From: Tsuneonella litorea
GTDB lineage: Bacteria; Pseudomonadota; Alphaproteobacteria; Sphingomonadales; Sphingomonadaceae
Reading direction: 5' to 3'
DNA length: 64,000 nt
Assembly (NCBI RefSeq): GCF_025154015.1
Contig: NZ_JAOAMV010000005.1
Location: forward strand, 124,001-188,000
Numbering within the stretch: position 1 is the stretch's first letter; the number at the start of each line of letters is the position of its first letter. A program made the position numbers and the translations under genes. Below the pieces are notes generated by a model, which had not been told where the DNA came from, searched no databases, and saw only the letters and a list, made by a program, of their open reading frames with translations. Shown one piece after another: positions 1-9,257 of this stretch.

Positions 1-2
1 GC

Positions 3-716
3 GGGCCGGTCCGGCCCCCGCGCAGGGCGGTGCTGGTGCTGCTGGCCGCGGGCGCCTTCTTCGCCGCCGACCTCGCCTGCTGGCACGTCGGGATCGAGCG
101 CACGCGCCTCGGCAATGCCACGCTGTTCGGTAACTCGGGCAGCGTCTTGCTGATGCTGTGGGGTATCGTCGCATTGCGCCGGGCGCCGCGCCGGGCGGAG
201 TGGACGGCGATCGCGGCGGCGCTGGCGGGGGCGGCGATCCTGATGGGACGCAGCCTCGAGATCTCGACCGCGACCCTGGTGGGCGACCTGTTCTGCCTGG
301 CGGCCGGCGTGTTCTACGTCTTCTACCTGATTCCCGCACAGGCGGCGCGCGCAACGATGGGGCAGTGGAGCGTGCTCGGCCTCGTCTGCGCCGCCGCCGC
401 GCCCGCGCTGCTGGCAATCGCGCTCGCGCTCGGCGAGCCGGTCTGGCCGGGCGACGCGGGCTGGCTGCCGGTGATCGGCCTCGCACTGTCGAGCCAGGTC
501 GTCGGGCAGGGCCTGCTGGTCTATTCGATGAAGCACTTCCCGGCGCTGATCGTGGGCATGGCGCTGCTGACCCAGCCCGCGATCGCGGCGGCGGTGGGCT
601 GGCTGGCTTTCGGAGAGACCCTCGGCGGTCCCGATCTTGCCGGGATGGCCCTGGTCAGCGCGGCGCTGGTGCTGGCTCGCACGCGGGCACCGGTGGGGCC
701 GCGGGTGAGGGCCTAG
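3..716 (+). CDS. EamA/DMT-family transporter, 5' end cut by window edge
   Basis: This is an inner-membrane drug/metabolite-transporter-superfamily protein. The frame stays open to the first base of the window, so the GTG at 30 is probably internal. The visible ~237 residues are almost entirely hydrophobic helices. They include the end of the first EamA repeat and a complete second one, with the typical SQVVGQGLLVYSMKH and FGETLGGPDLAGMALV segments near the C-terminus. Full family members have about 290-300 residues and ten helices, so roughly one quarter is missing. The substrate cannot be inferred. It converges with the downstream minus-strand DUF2254 gene. Confidence 0.85.
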   Translation, partial: GPVRPPRRAVLVLLAAGAFFAADLACWHVGIERTRLGNATLFGNSGSVLLMLWGIVALRRAPRRAEWTAIAAALAGAAILMGRSLEISTATLVGDLFCLAAGVFYVFYLIPAQAARATMGQWSVLGLVCAAAAPALLAIALALGEPVWPGDAGWLPVIGLALSSQVVGQGLLVYSMKHFPALIVGMALLTQPAIAAAVGWLAFGETLGGPDLAGMALVSAALVLARTRAPVGPRVRA

Positions 717-749
717 CCTTCGCTCGCGCCCCGTGCCGCGCGGCAGGCG

Positions 750-2081
750 TCACGCGGCAGCAAACGACCTGGCAAAGGCGGCGTGGCGGGCCTCGACCTC
801 GCGGATCTCGGGGCCCGAGAGGTGTATGCGCGCCTGTTCGAGCAGGAGGTCGCCCTGCCGCTCGAGGTCCTTGCGTCGGCTTTCGTCGTCGAGAGTCGAG
901 CCGGCATCGCGCAGCGCGTCGAGCATGACCAGCGCGGCGATCCGGTTCGTCGCCACCCCGCTGCGAATGGCTCCGAACCCGCGGGCGAGGAAGTGCGCAT
1001 AATCGTCGTTCATCGGGATCACCAGGTCCTCGCCCTCGTCGTCGGCGGCGTTGATCCGCATCCGCAGGTCGCGCGCGCCGATCCGCGCGGTTGCCGCGCC
1101 GAGCCAGTGAATGGCGGTGATCGCGGTGAACGGATCGTTGATGCCCGGCGACAATGCTCGCAGGCCGATCTCGACGAGTTCGTCGATCAGGAACTGGAGG
1201 TCCTGGTAGGGTGTCCGGGCGCTGCCGAGGGACAGGCAATCGCGTATGTCCTCGTGGGGCGGGTCGTGGCTTTCCCCATCCTCGCCAGGGCACCAGTAGG
1301 CGATCGTTACCAGGGGATGGATAAAGTCGCCCGCGCGCACGTCGAGCAGAACCTTGCCCCGATGATCTTCGGCGACGGCGTGCAGCCGCTTGAAGTCGAG
1401 CACCTGGACATAGCCGGTGCGCTCGGCGCGCACGGGGACGCCCCCGTTCTTCGACGTGATGCGGTCACCGGTATTGGCGTCGGGGTAGATCTCGTCGATC
1501 TCCTTGAGCAGGCGCCGCCCGATCCCGCTGAGGACCGTGTTGATGCGGATCGACGAAGGAACGTGGTTCAGGAAATAGACCAGCACCGCCACCGCAATCG
1601 CCATGAGCAGGTAGGCGACCAGCAGCGACAGCTGGGGCACGAATCCGGGCAGCGAATCCTCGCCCGGCGCGAGGAGGGTGGACTCGTCCTCGCGCCGCAC
1701 GCTGCGCAGCACGGTGATGGCGTAGACGAAGGTCCCGATGAAGGTCGCCAGGCTGATCTGGTTGCCGCGATCCTCCATGAAGTTGTTGAGCAGGCGCGGC
1801 CCGTAGTTGCCGCTCGCATAGGCGACCGCCGCGATCGTGATGGAAAACACGGTCGAGGCTACCCCGATCATCGAGCCGGCGATGATGTTGAGCATCGTGC
1901 TCGCGCTCTGCGGGCGCGCGGGCTGGATCGCCGATACCTCGCCAAGCCAGCTGGCAAAACCGTTGCGGTCGAGCCAGAGGGTGCAGATAGCCAGCGCCAG
2001 CGAGCCCAGCGCGAACAGCGAGGGATAGAACCAGTAACTGGCGTTGACCCGGTGCCAGAATGCCCCGAGTTGCGTCAGCAC
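750..2081 (-). CDS. DUF2254 family membrane protein
   Basis: This is a 443-residue predicted inner-membrane protein. The first ~170 residues hold four hydrophobic helices (around 20-40, 65-90, 110-130 and 150-170). The remainder is soluble and includes a conserved stretch around LSPGINDPFTAI that is typical of the DUF2254 family, whose function is unknown. It starts with GTG at 2081, preceded by a GGAG element. The start lies only 28 bases after the nadA stop on the same strand, so the two are probably co-transcribed. I see nothing that links it functionally to NAD synthesis. Confidence 0.85.
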   Translation of the reverse strand: MLTQLGAFWHRVNASYWFYPSLFALGSLALAICTLWLDRNGFASWLGEVSAIQPARPQSASTMLNIIAGSMIGVASTVFSITIAAVAYASGNYGPRLLNNFMEDRGNQISLATFIGTFVYAITVLRSVRREDESTLLAPGEDSLPGFVPQLSLLVAYLLMAIAVAVLVYFLNHVPSSIRINTVLSGIGRRLLKEIDEIYPDANTGDRITSKNGGVPVRAERTGYVQVLDFKRLHAVAEDHRGKVLLDVRAGDFIHPLVTIAYWCPGEDGESHDPPHEDIRDCLSLGSARTPYQDLQFLIDELVEIGLRALSPGINDPFTAITAIHWLGAATARIGARDLRMRINAADDEGEDLVIPMNDDYAHFLARGFGAIRSGVATNRIAALVMLDALRDAGSTLDDESRRKDLERQGDLLLEQARIHLSGPEIREVEARHAAFARSFAAA

Positions 2082-2109
2082 GCGCCGGCTCCGGACTTCG
2101 CCGACCCCA

Positions 2110-3096
2110 TCACACCTTGCCCAGGTCGCCCTTGCCGATCGTGCCGCTCGCCATCTCGAGCATCCGGTCGAGGCTCTGCTTGGCCTTGAGACGCAGGCCT
2201 TCCTCGATCTCGATCCGCGGTTCGAGATCGCGCAGGGCGACGTAGAGCTTCTCCATCGTGTTGAGCGCCATGTAGGGGCAGATGTTGCAGCTGCAGTTAC
2301 CGTCCGCCCCGGGCGCGCCGATGAAGGTCTTCTCGGGCAGCGCCAGCTCCATCTGGTGCATGATGTGCGGTTCGGTCGCGACGATCAGGGTGTCGCCCTC
2401 GAAGGTCTTGGCGAACTGGAGGATGCCGCTGGTCGATCCGACGTAATCGGCGTGATCGATAATCGAGGGCGGGCATTCCGGGTGCGCGGCGACCGGCACG
2501 CCGGGATGCTGTGCCTTGAGCTTGAGCAGCTCGGTTTCCGAAAACGCCTCGTGCACGATGCACACGCCCGGCCACAGCAGCATCTCGCGATCGAACTTGC
2601 GGCTGAGGTAGCCACCCAGGTGTCGGTCGGGGCCGAAGATGATCTTCTGGTCCTTGGGGATCTGGGCGAGGATCGTCTCGGCCGAGGAGCTGGTGACGAT
2701 CACGTCCGACAGCGCCTTCACCTCGGTCGAGCAGTTGATGTAGGTCAGCGCGATGTGGTCGGGGTGCGCCTCGCGGAACGCCCTGAACTTGTCGGGCGGG
2801 CAGGAATCCTCGAGGCTGCATCCGGCATCCATGTCGGGCAGCACGACGATCTTCTCGGGCGAGAGGATCTTGGCCGTGTCGGCCATGAACTTGACCCCGC
2901 AGAAGGCGATCACGTCGGCATCGGTGTCTGCCGCCTTGCGGGAAAGCTCGAGGCTGTCGCCGACGAAGTCCGCGATGTCCTGGATCTGGGGTGTCTGGTA
3001 ATAGTGCGCCAGGATCACCGCGTTGCGCTCCTTGCGCAGGCGGTTGATCTCGGCGAGCAGGTCGTCGCCGGTCGGTACTCTGGTCTCGACGCTCAT
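2110..3096 (-). CDS. nadA: Quinolinate synthase NadA
   Basis: NadA condenses iminoaspartate with dihydroxyacetone phosphate to quinolinate in de novo NAD synthesis, using an oxygen-sensitive [4Fe-4S] cluster. The 328 residues show the expected blocks: ILAHYYQTPQIQDIAD near residue 30, FCGVKFMADTAKIL near 65, PDMDAGCSLEDSCP near 90, NCSTEVKALSD, HPECPPSIIDHAD, and CSCNICPYM near the C-terminus. These blocks contain the candidate cluster cysteines. The ATG at 3096 has a GGGAG element six bases upstream. No nadB or nadC is adjacent in the window. Assignment is secure from motif content and length. Confidence 0.97.
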   Translation of the reverse strand: MSVETRVPTGDDLLAEINRLRKERNAVILAHYYQTPQIQDIADFVGDSLELSRKAADTDADVIAFCGVKFMADTAKILSPEKIVVLPDMDAGCSLEDSCPPDKFRAFREAHPDHIALTYINCSTEVKALSDVIVTSSSAETILAQIPKDQKIIFGPDRHLGGYLSRKFDREMLLWPGVCIVHEAFSETELLKLKAQHPGVPVAAHPECPPSIIDHADYVGSTSGILQFAKTFEGDTLIVATEPHIMHQMELALPEKTFIGAPGADGNCSCNICPYMALNTMEKLYVALRDLEPRIEIEEGLRLKAKQSLDRMLEMASGTIGKGDLGKV

Positions 3097-3163
3097 GTCG
3101 GCTCCCGTGGCTGGGTTCGATGATCCCTATACCCGCAACGGGCGAGAGCGCGAGCGCGTTCCG

Positions 3164-3946
3164 CTACATCTCGAAACCGGGCGGCACGTATGGCTCCAGA
3201 GGGCGCTCCGCACCGGGTGTGCCGGCGACCACCCACTCGGTGAACGCGATCCCCGGGGCGCTGTAGGCGAGCAGCATCGAAACCGCGAAGGTCGCGATGT
3301 AGATGCCCGTGCCCCACCAGTAGGCGGGGTGGACGCGGCCATGGCGGCGCTTGTCGGCGACAATGGCGATCGCCGGGAAGATCAGCGTCACCAGGAAGGT
3401 CACAGTCCACGCCTGCGGGACGAGGGGGAGCGGCATCAGGCGGCCGAGGCCGGGTCCGGTCAGGACCGACATTGCGACCAGCATCAGCCGCCGGTGCCAG
3501 CCAGAGTGCCGCGGCCGCAGCAACGCCCACAGGGCAAGCCCCCCGAAACAGGCCAGCAGCATGACGTTGCTGATCAGGAATTCATTGAGCGCGAAGAAGA
3601 ACGGACCGCCGTGTCGCCGCGCCGCCACGGTCATGATGGTGACCCCGGCCGCGAGCATTGCCGGTATCCAGAGAAATGCGAGCTTGCCCAGCGTGCGGTG
3701 CAGGGCGCGCCGCCCCGTCGCGATCGTGAATGCCTGAGTCAGGTAGAGCGCGATCCAGCCCATGAAGATCACGGCATGGACGTGATAGGCGAGCGGCACC
3801 GCGAAGGTCGAACGCCCCGTCGCGAGGTTGAGCGAGAAACCGGCGACGATCGTCGCCGCCATCGCGGTCGCCATGATCAAGAAAAACCGGCGTTCGCTGC
3901 GCTCGAGCGCCAGCGGCGGCGGCATGTCGGATGCCAGTGTGGCCAT
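3164..3946 (-). CDS. Conserved multi-pass membrane protein, unknown function
   Basis: This is a 260-residue protein with about seven predicted membrane helices and a short cytoplasmic N-terminus. It has several histidines in or next to helices (AYHVHAVIFMGW, RALHRTLGKLAF, SGWHRRLMLVAMS), an arrangement seen in small heme- or quinone-associated membrane proteins. I cannot assign it to a named family with confidence. It ends 67 bases beyond the nadA start and may share the nadA transcription unit. Its own ATG at 3946 lies upstream of a region with no recognisable regulatory sequence. Confidence 0.7.
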   Translation of the reverse strand: MATLASDMPPPLALERSERRFFLIMATAMAATIVAGFSLNLATGRSTFAVPLAYHVHAVIFMGWIALYLTQAFTIATGRRALHRTLGKLAFLWIPAMLAAGVTIMTVAARRHGGPFFFALNEFLISNVMLLACFGGLALWALLRPRHSGWHRRLMLVAMSVLTGPGLGRLMPLPLVPQAWTVTFLVTLIFPAIAIVADKRRHGRVHPAYWWGTGIYIATFAVSMLLAYSAPGIAFTEWVVAGTPGAERPLEPYVPPGFEM

Positions 3947-4029
3947 GTCCGCGATCCCCCAAATCGACAGACGGCGAACTAGCAGATCGCCTGATCGGCG
4001 CCTTGTAGATTTTTACCTGTGCGCGGGGG

Positions 4030-4731
4030 TCAGTTGGCGGGTGCCTTTTCGCCGTCGAACCGCACGATCACCTTCACGTCGCCGTAGCCCGCGACCTGCA
4101 GCGGGATCGCCAGGTTCTGGCGCACCGCCTCCTTTGCCGCCTGCCGCGCCATCGACAGGACCTGCGGGTTCTTGGCGAACTCGGCAGCCTTTTTCTCGGC
4201 CTGGAGCGAGTTGTTGCGGGAAAGGTCCTCCGATGCCTCGCGGGTCACCCAGTTGCCTTCGGTAAAGACCTTCTGTTGCGCCTCGTCGAGATTGGGCCTC
4301 GAGATCCGCAGCGGGGGCAGGACGACCGAAAGCGTGTCGGTGGCGTCGTCCCAGTCGAACCGGTCGCGGTCCATGCTGCCGAGGTCGAGGCGGTATTCGA
4401 CCGTTGCCGGAATGATCGAGGCCTGGCGGCTCTTGAGCAGGTCGAGCCCGAGCACGCCGCGGCTGTCGGTGCTTTCGGCGCCGACTTCGAACCGGCTCGA
4501 AAACACGGTCAGCGAGTTCTGCTTCTCGAACGCGAGCATCGCGCTGCCGACCGGATCGCCTTCCTCCTGGTAGAAGAACGCGCGCCAGCCAAGCCAGGCA
4601 ACCGCTGCGAGCAGGACGATGACGAGCAGCCATGGGGTCGCCTGGACCCGGGCACGCGGGCGCTCGTCGACGACGGGCCCGTCACGAGAGAGGCCGGGGT
4701 CGGCGCGGGTCTGGTCTAGTGTACTGTCCAT
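4030..4731 (-). CDS. DUF4230 domain membrane-anchored protein
   Basis: This is a 233-residue protein with one membrane helix near residues 32-50 (TPWLLVIVLLAAVAWLGW). A soluble domain follows that begins LTVFSSRFEVGAE and ends VAGYGDVKVIVRF, the layout of DUF4230 proteins of unknown function. I chose the ATG at 4731 because the frame upstream only shadows the next gene. The first 16 bases overlap the 3' end of the upstream metallo-beta-lactamase gene, so translation is probably coupled. The domain probably faces the periplasm, judged from a basic cytoplasmic N-terminus. Confidence 0.8.
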   Translation of the reverse strand: MDSTLDQTRADPGLSRDGPVVDERPRARVQATPWLLVIVLLAAVAWLGWRAFFYQEEGDPVGSAMLAFEKQNSLTVFSSRFEVGAESTDSRGVLGLDLLKSRQASIIPATVEYRLDLGSMDRDRFDWDDATDTLSVVLPPLRISRPNLDEAQQKVFTEGNWVTREASEDLSRNNSLQAEKKAAEFAKNPQVLSMARQAAKEAVRQNLAIPLQVAGYGDVKVIVRFDGEKAPAN

Positions 4732-5588
4732 GTGTCTCCTGAACGGGCGATCATCCCCCGGCGTTCCAGATCGACCAGGTGCGCGGTGACGCTCATCTCC
4801 GCCGCGCCGGTCAGGCCGGGGTCGAGGCCCTTGTACATCCGCGGCACGAACTCGGCGGCCGCATGGGGACCCTCGTTCAATATGCGCAGGATCTGGTTCT
4901 CGCGCTGGCGGCGGTGGCCGATCATCCCGCGCACCAGCTGGCGCGGGTTGTCGATCTGCGGCCCGTGCGCGGGATAATAGACCCGGTCCTCCCGGGCGTA
5001 GAGCTTGTCGAGGCTCGCCATGTAGGCACCCATGTCGCCGTCGGGCGGAACGACCACGCTGGTCGACCAGCCCATCACGTGGTCGCCGGTGAACAGCGCC
5101 CCGCTTTCCTCGAGCGCGAAACACAGGTGGTTCGAGGTGTGTCCCGGCGTCGCGACCGCGCGCAGCGTCCATCCCGGGCCGGTCATCGCCTCGCCGTCGG
5201 CCAGGACCCGGTCCGGCGCGTAGGTCCGGTCGAAGGCTGCGTCGGCGCGCGGGCCGCTGTCGTCGAGCACCAGCGGCGCGCAACCGACGATCGGCGCGCC
5301 GGTCCTTTCCGTCAGTGGCGCGGCAGCGGGAGAATGGTCGCGGTGGGTATGCGTGCACATGATCGCGGCGATCCTGGCGTCTCCAACCGCGTCGAGGATC
5401 GCTTCGATGTGGCGCGGATCGTCGGGTCCGGGGTCAATCACGGCCACGCGATCGCCGGCGCCGACCACGTAGGTCTCGGTGCCGGTGTAGGTGTAGGGCG
5501 AGGGGTTGGGCGCGAGCACGCGCTGTACGAGCGGCTCGAGCCGCTCGGCCTTGCCGGTGGGCCATGGTTTCGGAGGAGGACCTGCCAT
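4716..5588 (-). CDS. MBL-fold metallohydrolase with C-terminal winged helix
   Basis: This is a 290-residue metallo-beta-lactamase-fold hydrolase. The metal-binding motif THTHRDHSP lies near residue 95. Further ligands are expected in ATPGHTSNHLC and TGDHVMGW, and in the PAHGPQI segment. The final ~60 residues (NEGPHAAAEFVPRMY onward) resemble the winged-helix tail of the LACTB2/RNase-like subgroup. That subgroup hydrolyses thioesters or nucleic acid in known members; the substrate here is unknown. The ATG at 5588 is the first start outside the neighbouring gene, although an AGGAGG lies unusually close to it. It overlaps the DUF4230 gene by 16 bases. Confidence 0.87.
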   Translation of the reverse strand: MAGPPPKPWPTGKAERLEPLVQRVLAPNPSPYTYTGTETYVVGAGDRVAVIDPGPDDPRHIEAILDAVGDARIAAIMCTHTHRDHSPAAAPLTERTGAPIVGCAPLVLDDSGPRADAAFDRTYAPDRVLADGEAMTGPGWTLRAVATPGHTSNHLCFALEESGALFTGDHVMGWSTSVVVPPDGDMGAYMASLDKLYAREDRVYYPAHGPQIDNPRQLVRGMIGHRRQRENQILRILNEGPHAAAEFVPRMYKGLDPGLTGAAEMSVTAHLVDLERRGMIARSGDTWTVH

Positions 5589-5649
5589 GCCTCCTACTTG
5601 GGGGCGGGCGTCGGCGAAGTCGAGGGGGCGGCCTGGCCCTGCGCGCGGC

Positions 5650-6105
5650 TCAGGCCCCGCCGTACTCGCGGCCGAGCCGTTCGCGCAGGCGGTGGATGGC
5701 GGCGGGGCGGACCGCGAAACGGTCTCGCCAGGCCGCATCCAGCCGCGCGATCCGGCCGTGGAAAGCCTCGGTCTCCGCGATCAGAGCGCAGGTTTCCGGT
5801 TCGAGCAGGGCGAGCTGTTCGGGATCGGCCGGGCGATCGGGCGGCAGTTCGCCGTGACGGCGCAGCTGGTATTCGCTGAGTTCCCCGCTGAAATAGGCGC
5901 GGTGATTGAGCAGCCAGGCGAGCACGTGCATCATCCGCGTGGTCGTGCGCAGTCCTTCGACCGACAGCGCGATGCGGACCAGGTCCTCGTCCCCCGCGCG
6001 CGCGGGGGCGAGGTCGAACGCCGAGCGCACCTCGTCGGCGAGCACGAGCGCCTCGCAATAGAGCGCCTCGATGATCGGTTGGTTGATGTCGGTCGGGTTG
6101 TTCAT
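5650..6105 (-). CDS. DUF1465 (RcdA-like) protein
   Basis: This is a 151-residue, largely helical protein of the DUF1465 family. To my knowledge this is the family of Caulobacter RcdA, an adaptor that helps ClpXP degrade the cell-cycle regulator CtrA. Visible features are the N-terminal ALYCEALVLADEVRSAFD helix, the RTTTRMMHVLAWLLNHRAYFSGELS helix and an acidic middle segment. It begins at the ATG at 6105. Family membership is clear. An actual role in CtrA turnover is inferred from the family and is not shown by this sequence. Confidence 0.85.
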   Translation of the reverse strand: MNNPTDINQPIIEALYCEALVLADEVRSAFDLAPARAGDEDLVRIALSVEGLRTTTRMMHVLAWLLNHRAYFSGELSEYQLRRHGELPPDRPADPEQLALLEPETCALIAETEAFHGRIARLDAAWRDRFAVRPAAIHRLRERLGREYGGA

Positions 6106-6200
6106 CCGGCCTTTACCGCTATCGGCCCGCGAGTCGCGCCGCCACCGGCTTAACCGAACAATCCTGCGGCTTTTTCAAGGCGTCCCGTAGTGGAACGGTT

Positions 6201-6398
6201 TTACGCGATGATATCGGGCAGCAGCTGGTCCTCGACGATCGCGATCTGGTCGCGCAGGCGCAGCTTGCGTTTCTTCAGCCGGGCGATCTGCAACTGGTCC
6301 GTCGAACCGCTGGCGGTCAGGGCGTCGATCGCCGCGTCGAGATCGCGATGCTCGGTACGCAGCATGGCCAGCAGCTTCTTGAGTTCCTGCTCGGTCAC
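6201..6398 (-). CDS. YdcH-family (DUF465) small coiled-coil protein
   Basis: This is a 65-residue protein made of a helical hairpin rich in charged residues (ELKKLLAMLRTEHRDLDAAI, then LQIARLKKRKLRLRDQIAIVED). That is the pattern of the DUF465/YdcH family, whose function is not established. I chose the GTG at 6398 because it gives the usual family length and has GGGGAGG about ten bases upstream. A longer reading to 6491 adds an unconserved cysteine-rich leader. A second member of the family lies about 190 bases away in the opposite orientation. Confidence 0.8.
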   Translation of the reverse strand: MTEQELKKLLAMLRTEHRDLDAAIDALTASGSTDQLQIARLKKRKLRLRDQIAIVEDQLLPDIIA

Positions 6399-6585
6399 CG
6401 CCGGTTGGCCTCCCCTGCGACAAGGTCCACAATCGCCTCGTCGCGCGTTTCTATGCAGCCCGTCGATTAGGCATTCGTGAGGGGTTCGCAAGGCATGATC
6501 GATGTGGTTCTATAGTCCCATCGGCGGCCTCGTGCCCCCATACGGCACGAGTCGCCTCCGGGTCGCCACCTGAAAGGAGACGCAG

Positions 6586-6744
6586 ATGCTGTCATCGTCC
6601 CACGCCAATGCTCTGGAATCCAAGCACGCCAGCCTCGAGGCGCGCCTGCACGAAGAGATGAACCGGCCTCAGCCGGATGCGGCGACGGTCCAGCAACTCA
6701 AGCGCGCCAAGCTCAAGATCAAGGAAGAGCTGAACGCGATTTGA
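6586..6744 (+). CDS. Second YdcH-family (DUF465) small protein
   Basis: This short gene of 52 codons has an excellent ribosome-binding site (AAAGGAG, six bases before ATG). Its product matches the DUF465/YdcH pattern: a helix reading LESKHASLEARLHEEM, a turn rich in Pro and Asp, and a helix reading VQQLKRAKLKIKEELN. It is divergent from the other YdcH gene at 6201-6398 and precedes ptsP by about 170 bases. It is easy to miss because of its length, but codon pattern and start signal are both good. Confidence 0.85.
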   Translation: MLSSSHANALESKHASLEARLHEEMNRPQPDAATVQQLKRAKLKIKEELNAI

Positions 6745-6915
6745 TCGCCCGAACAGGATTGCTTCGCTTGCCCTAGGGAGGGTGGCGCGCACTGGTCGCC
6801 CAGGCGGGTCGACCGTGCGCATCATAGCATCCGGGGGCCGGGTGGCCGGACCGTCCGGCCCATTTTCGGCTGGGCCATTGCCAGTTCACGGCGCTCACCC
6901 TACTCGGTTCAAAGC

Positions 6916-9183
6916 ATGACTGCCGCCGCCGCCGCCCGCACGATCCTCACCCGCCTGCACGAGGTGATGGCATCGCGGCTCCATCCGCAGGGCAAGCTCG
7001 ACCAGGTCGTCCAGATCATCGGCGAGAGCCTCGATAGCGAGGTCTGCTCGATCTATCTCCTGCGCGAAGGGATGCTCGAGCTTTTCGCCACCCGCGGGCT
7101 GGAACAGAGCGCGGTCCACGTCACCCGTCTCGCAATAGGCGAGGGCCTAAACGGCATCATCGCCGAGCATATCGAGACGCTGAACCTGGCCGAGGCGGCC
7201 GCGCACCCCGACTTTGCCTATCGCCCCGAAACGGGCGAAGAGAAGTTCCACTCGTTCGCCGGGGTGCCGATCGTCTACCGCGAGCGTGCCGTGGGTACCC
7301 TGTGCGTCCAGCACGCCGATCCGCGGCGTTACGAGGACGTCGAGATCGAGGCGCTGCAGACCGTCGCGATGGTCCTCAGCGAACTGATTGCGCACGCCGG
7401 CCTGGTCGACGAGGAATCGAGCACGCTGGGCGAGGCGCTGACCGGTCCGCAGGTGGTGACCGGGCTCACCCTGGTGAAGGGGATCGCCGGCGGCATCGCT
7501 ACCTTCCACCAGCCACGGGTGCACATCGACCATGTCGTCGCGGAGGACACCGAGGCCGAGCGCCAGCGGGTCTACCGTGCCTTCGACAAGATGCGCGACC
7601 AGATCGAGGCGATGGCGAGCCAGGCGGAGTTCGGAACCGGCGGCGAGCACGACGACATCCTCGAGACGTACAAGATGTTCGCCTACGACGAGGGGTGGGG
7701 GCGACGGATCAACGAGGCGATCGATTCCGGCCTCACCGCCGAAGCGGCGATCGAGCGCGTCCAGCAGCGCACCCGGATGCGGATGCGCGAGATCGACGAC
7801 CCGCTGCTCGCCGACCGGATGCACGACCTGGAAGACCTGTCGAACCGCCTCCTGCGGATCGTTTCGGGCCAGCTCGGCACCGCGGCGACCCAGGGCCTCA
7901 AGCGCGACACGATCCTGATCGCCCGCAATCTCGGCCCCGCCGAGCTGCTCGAATACGACCGCCGCCGGCTGAAGGGCGTGCTGCTCGAGGAAGGCTCGCT
8001 CACCGCGCACGTCGTGATCGTGGCGCGGGCGATGGGCGTGCCGGTGCTGGGACGCGCGCAGGGCCTGCGCGGCGTGGTGCGCGAGGGAGACGAGATCCTG
8101 CTCGATGCCGACAAGGGCATCGCGCACGTCCGCCCGAACCAGCAGACGCAGGACCTGTTCGCCGAACGCTTCGCGCAGACGCGGCAGAAGCAGGCCGCCT
8201 ACGCCGAACTGCGCGATGTCGAGCCGTTCACCCGCTGCGGCACCCGCATCCAGGTCATGATCAACGCGGGCCTGCGCGACGACATCGCCGCGCTCAGCCT
8301 CGTCGGCGCCGATGGCATCGGGCTGTTCCGGACCGAGTTCCAGTTCCTTGTTTCGGCGACCCTGCCGCAGCGCGAGCGGCAGACCCGCCTGTACAAGGAC
8401 GTGCTCGAGGCTGCCGGCGACAAGCCGGTGATCTTCCGAACGGTCGATATCGGCGGCGACAAGGCGGTGCCCTATCTCGATTCCGAATCGGCCGACGGTG
8501 ACGAGAACCCGGCGATGGGCTGGCGCGCGCTGCGCCTGGGGCTCGAACGCGAAGGGCTGATGAAGGCGCAGGCGCGCGCACTGCTTGAAGCGGCGGCGGG
8601 CAAGCCGCTCTACGTGATGTTCCCGATGGTGTCCGAACCCTGGGAGTTCGATGCCGCGAAGGAGGTGTTCGACCAGCAGCTCGTCTGGCTGAAAGGCCAG
8701 AAGAAGCTGTTGCCCGACCAGATCCGCTACGGCGCGATGCTCGAGGTGCCGGCGCTTGCCGAGGCGCTCGACCTGCTGTTGCCGCGGGTCAGTTTCATCT
8801 CGGTCGGAACCAACGACCTCACCCAGTTCCTGTTCGCTGCCGACCGCGCGAATCCCAAGCTTGCCGAGCGATACGACTGGCTGAGTCCGGCGATCCTGCG
8901 GTTCTTGCGGCGGATCGTGCAGGGGACCGTGGGATCGGGCGTCGAGCTCGGGATATGCGGCGAGATGGGCGGGCGCCGGCTCGAGGCCCTGGCGCTGCTG
9001 GGGATCGGCTTCCGCCGTCTTTCGATCACCCCCGTCGCGGTCGGCCCGATCAAGGATCTCGTGCGCAAGGTCGACCTTGCCGAGATCACCGCCGCGATGA
9101 CCGCCTGGCTGTCATCCCCCCCGCTCTCGCTGCGCGACGAACTGTCGGCCTGGGCCGAGGCCCGCGGCATCGAGGTGGACTGA
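6916..9183 (+). CDS. ptsP: PTS-Ntr phosphoenolpyruvate-protein phosphotransferase (EI-Ntr)
   Basis: This enzyme transfers phosphate from PEP to NPr in the nitrogen-type phosphotransferase relay, which is regulatory and does not transport sugar. The 755 residues comprise an N-terminal GAF sensor (about 20-160), the EI N-terminal helical domain, a swivelling domain with the phospho-accepting histidine at residue 365 in SLTAHVVIVARAMG, and a C-terminal TIM barrel. The barrel carries the PEP-binding signatures DGIGLFRTEFQFL, GTNDLTQFLF and the cysteine-containing ELGICGEMGG. The GAF domain distinguishes it from sugar-type PtsI. The start at 6916 lacks a clear ribosome-binding site. No NPr or EIIA gene is in the window. 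Confidence 0.95.
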   Translation: MTAAAAARTILTRLHEVMASRLHPQGKLDQVVQIIGESLDSEVCSIYLLREGMLELFATRGLEQSAVHVTRLAIGEGLNGIIAEHIETLNLAEAAAHPDFAYRPETGEEKFHSFAGVPIVYRERAVGTLCVQHADPRRYEDVEIEALQTVAMVLSELIAHAGLVDEESSTLGEALTGPQVVTGLTLVKGIAGGIATFHQPRVHIDHVVAEDTEAERQRVYRAFDKMRDQIEAMASQAEFGTGGEHDDILETYKMFAYDEGWGRRINEAIDSGLTAEAAIERVQQRTRMRMREIDDPLLADRMHDLEDLSNRLLRIVSGQLGTAATQGLKRDTILIARNLGPAELLEYDRRRLKGVLLEEGSLTAHVVIVARAMGVPVLGRAQGLRGVVREGDEILLDADKGIAHVRPNQQTQDLFAERFAQTRQKQAAYAELRDVEPFTRCGTRIQVMINAGLRDDIAALSLVGADGIGLFRTEFQFLVSATLPQRERQTRLYKDVLEAAGDKPVIFRTVDIGGDKAVPYLDSESADGDENPAMGWRALRLGLEREGLMKAQARALLEAAAGKPLYVMFPMVSEPWEFDAAKEVFDQQLVWLKGQKKLLPDQIRYGAMLEVPALAEALDLLLPRVSFISVGTNDLTQFLFAADRANPKLAERYDWLSPAILRFLRRIVQGTVGSGVELGICGEMGGRRLEALALLGIGFRRLSITPVAVGPIKDLVRKVDLAEITAAMTAWLSSPPLSLRDELSAWAEARGIEVD

Positions 9184-9257
9184 TTTCACCGGGCTGATTT
9201 CGTCGTGCGCGGGGCGCGCTTCATCGCTGGCCCGCGGACGCTTTCGCGTCGGAAAGC

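Noticed and set aside
158-1293. Long arginine/glycine-rich reading frames on both strands around the DMT and DUF2254 genes.
   Set aside because: They are shadows of the real genes in a GC-rich genome: low-complexity Arg/Ala/Gly composition and no conserved motifs.
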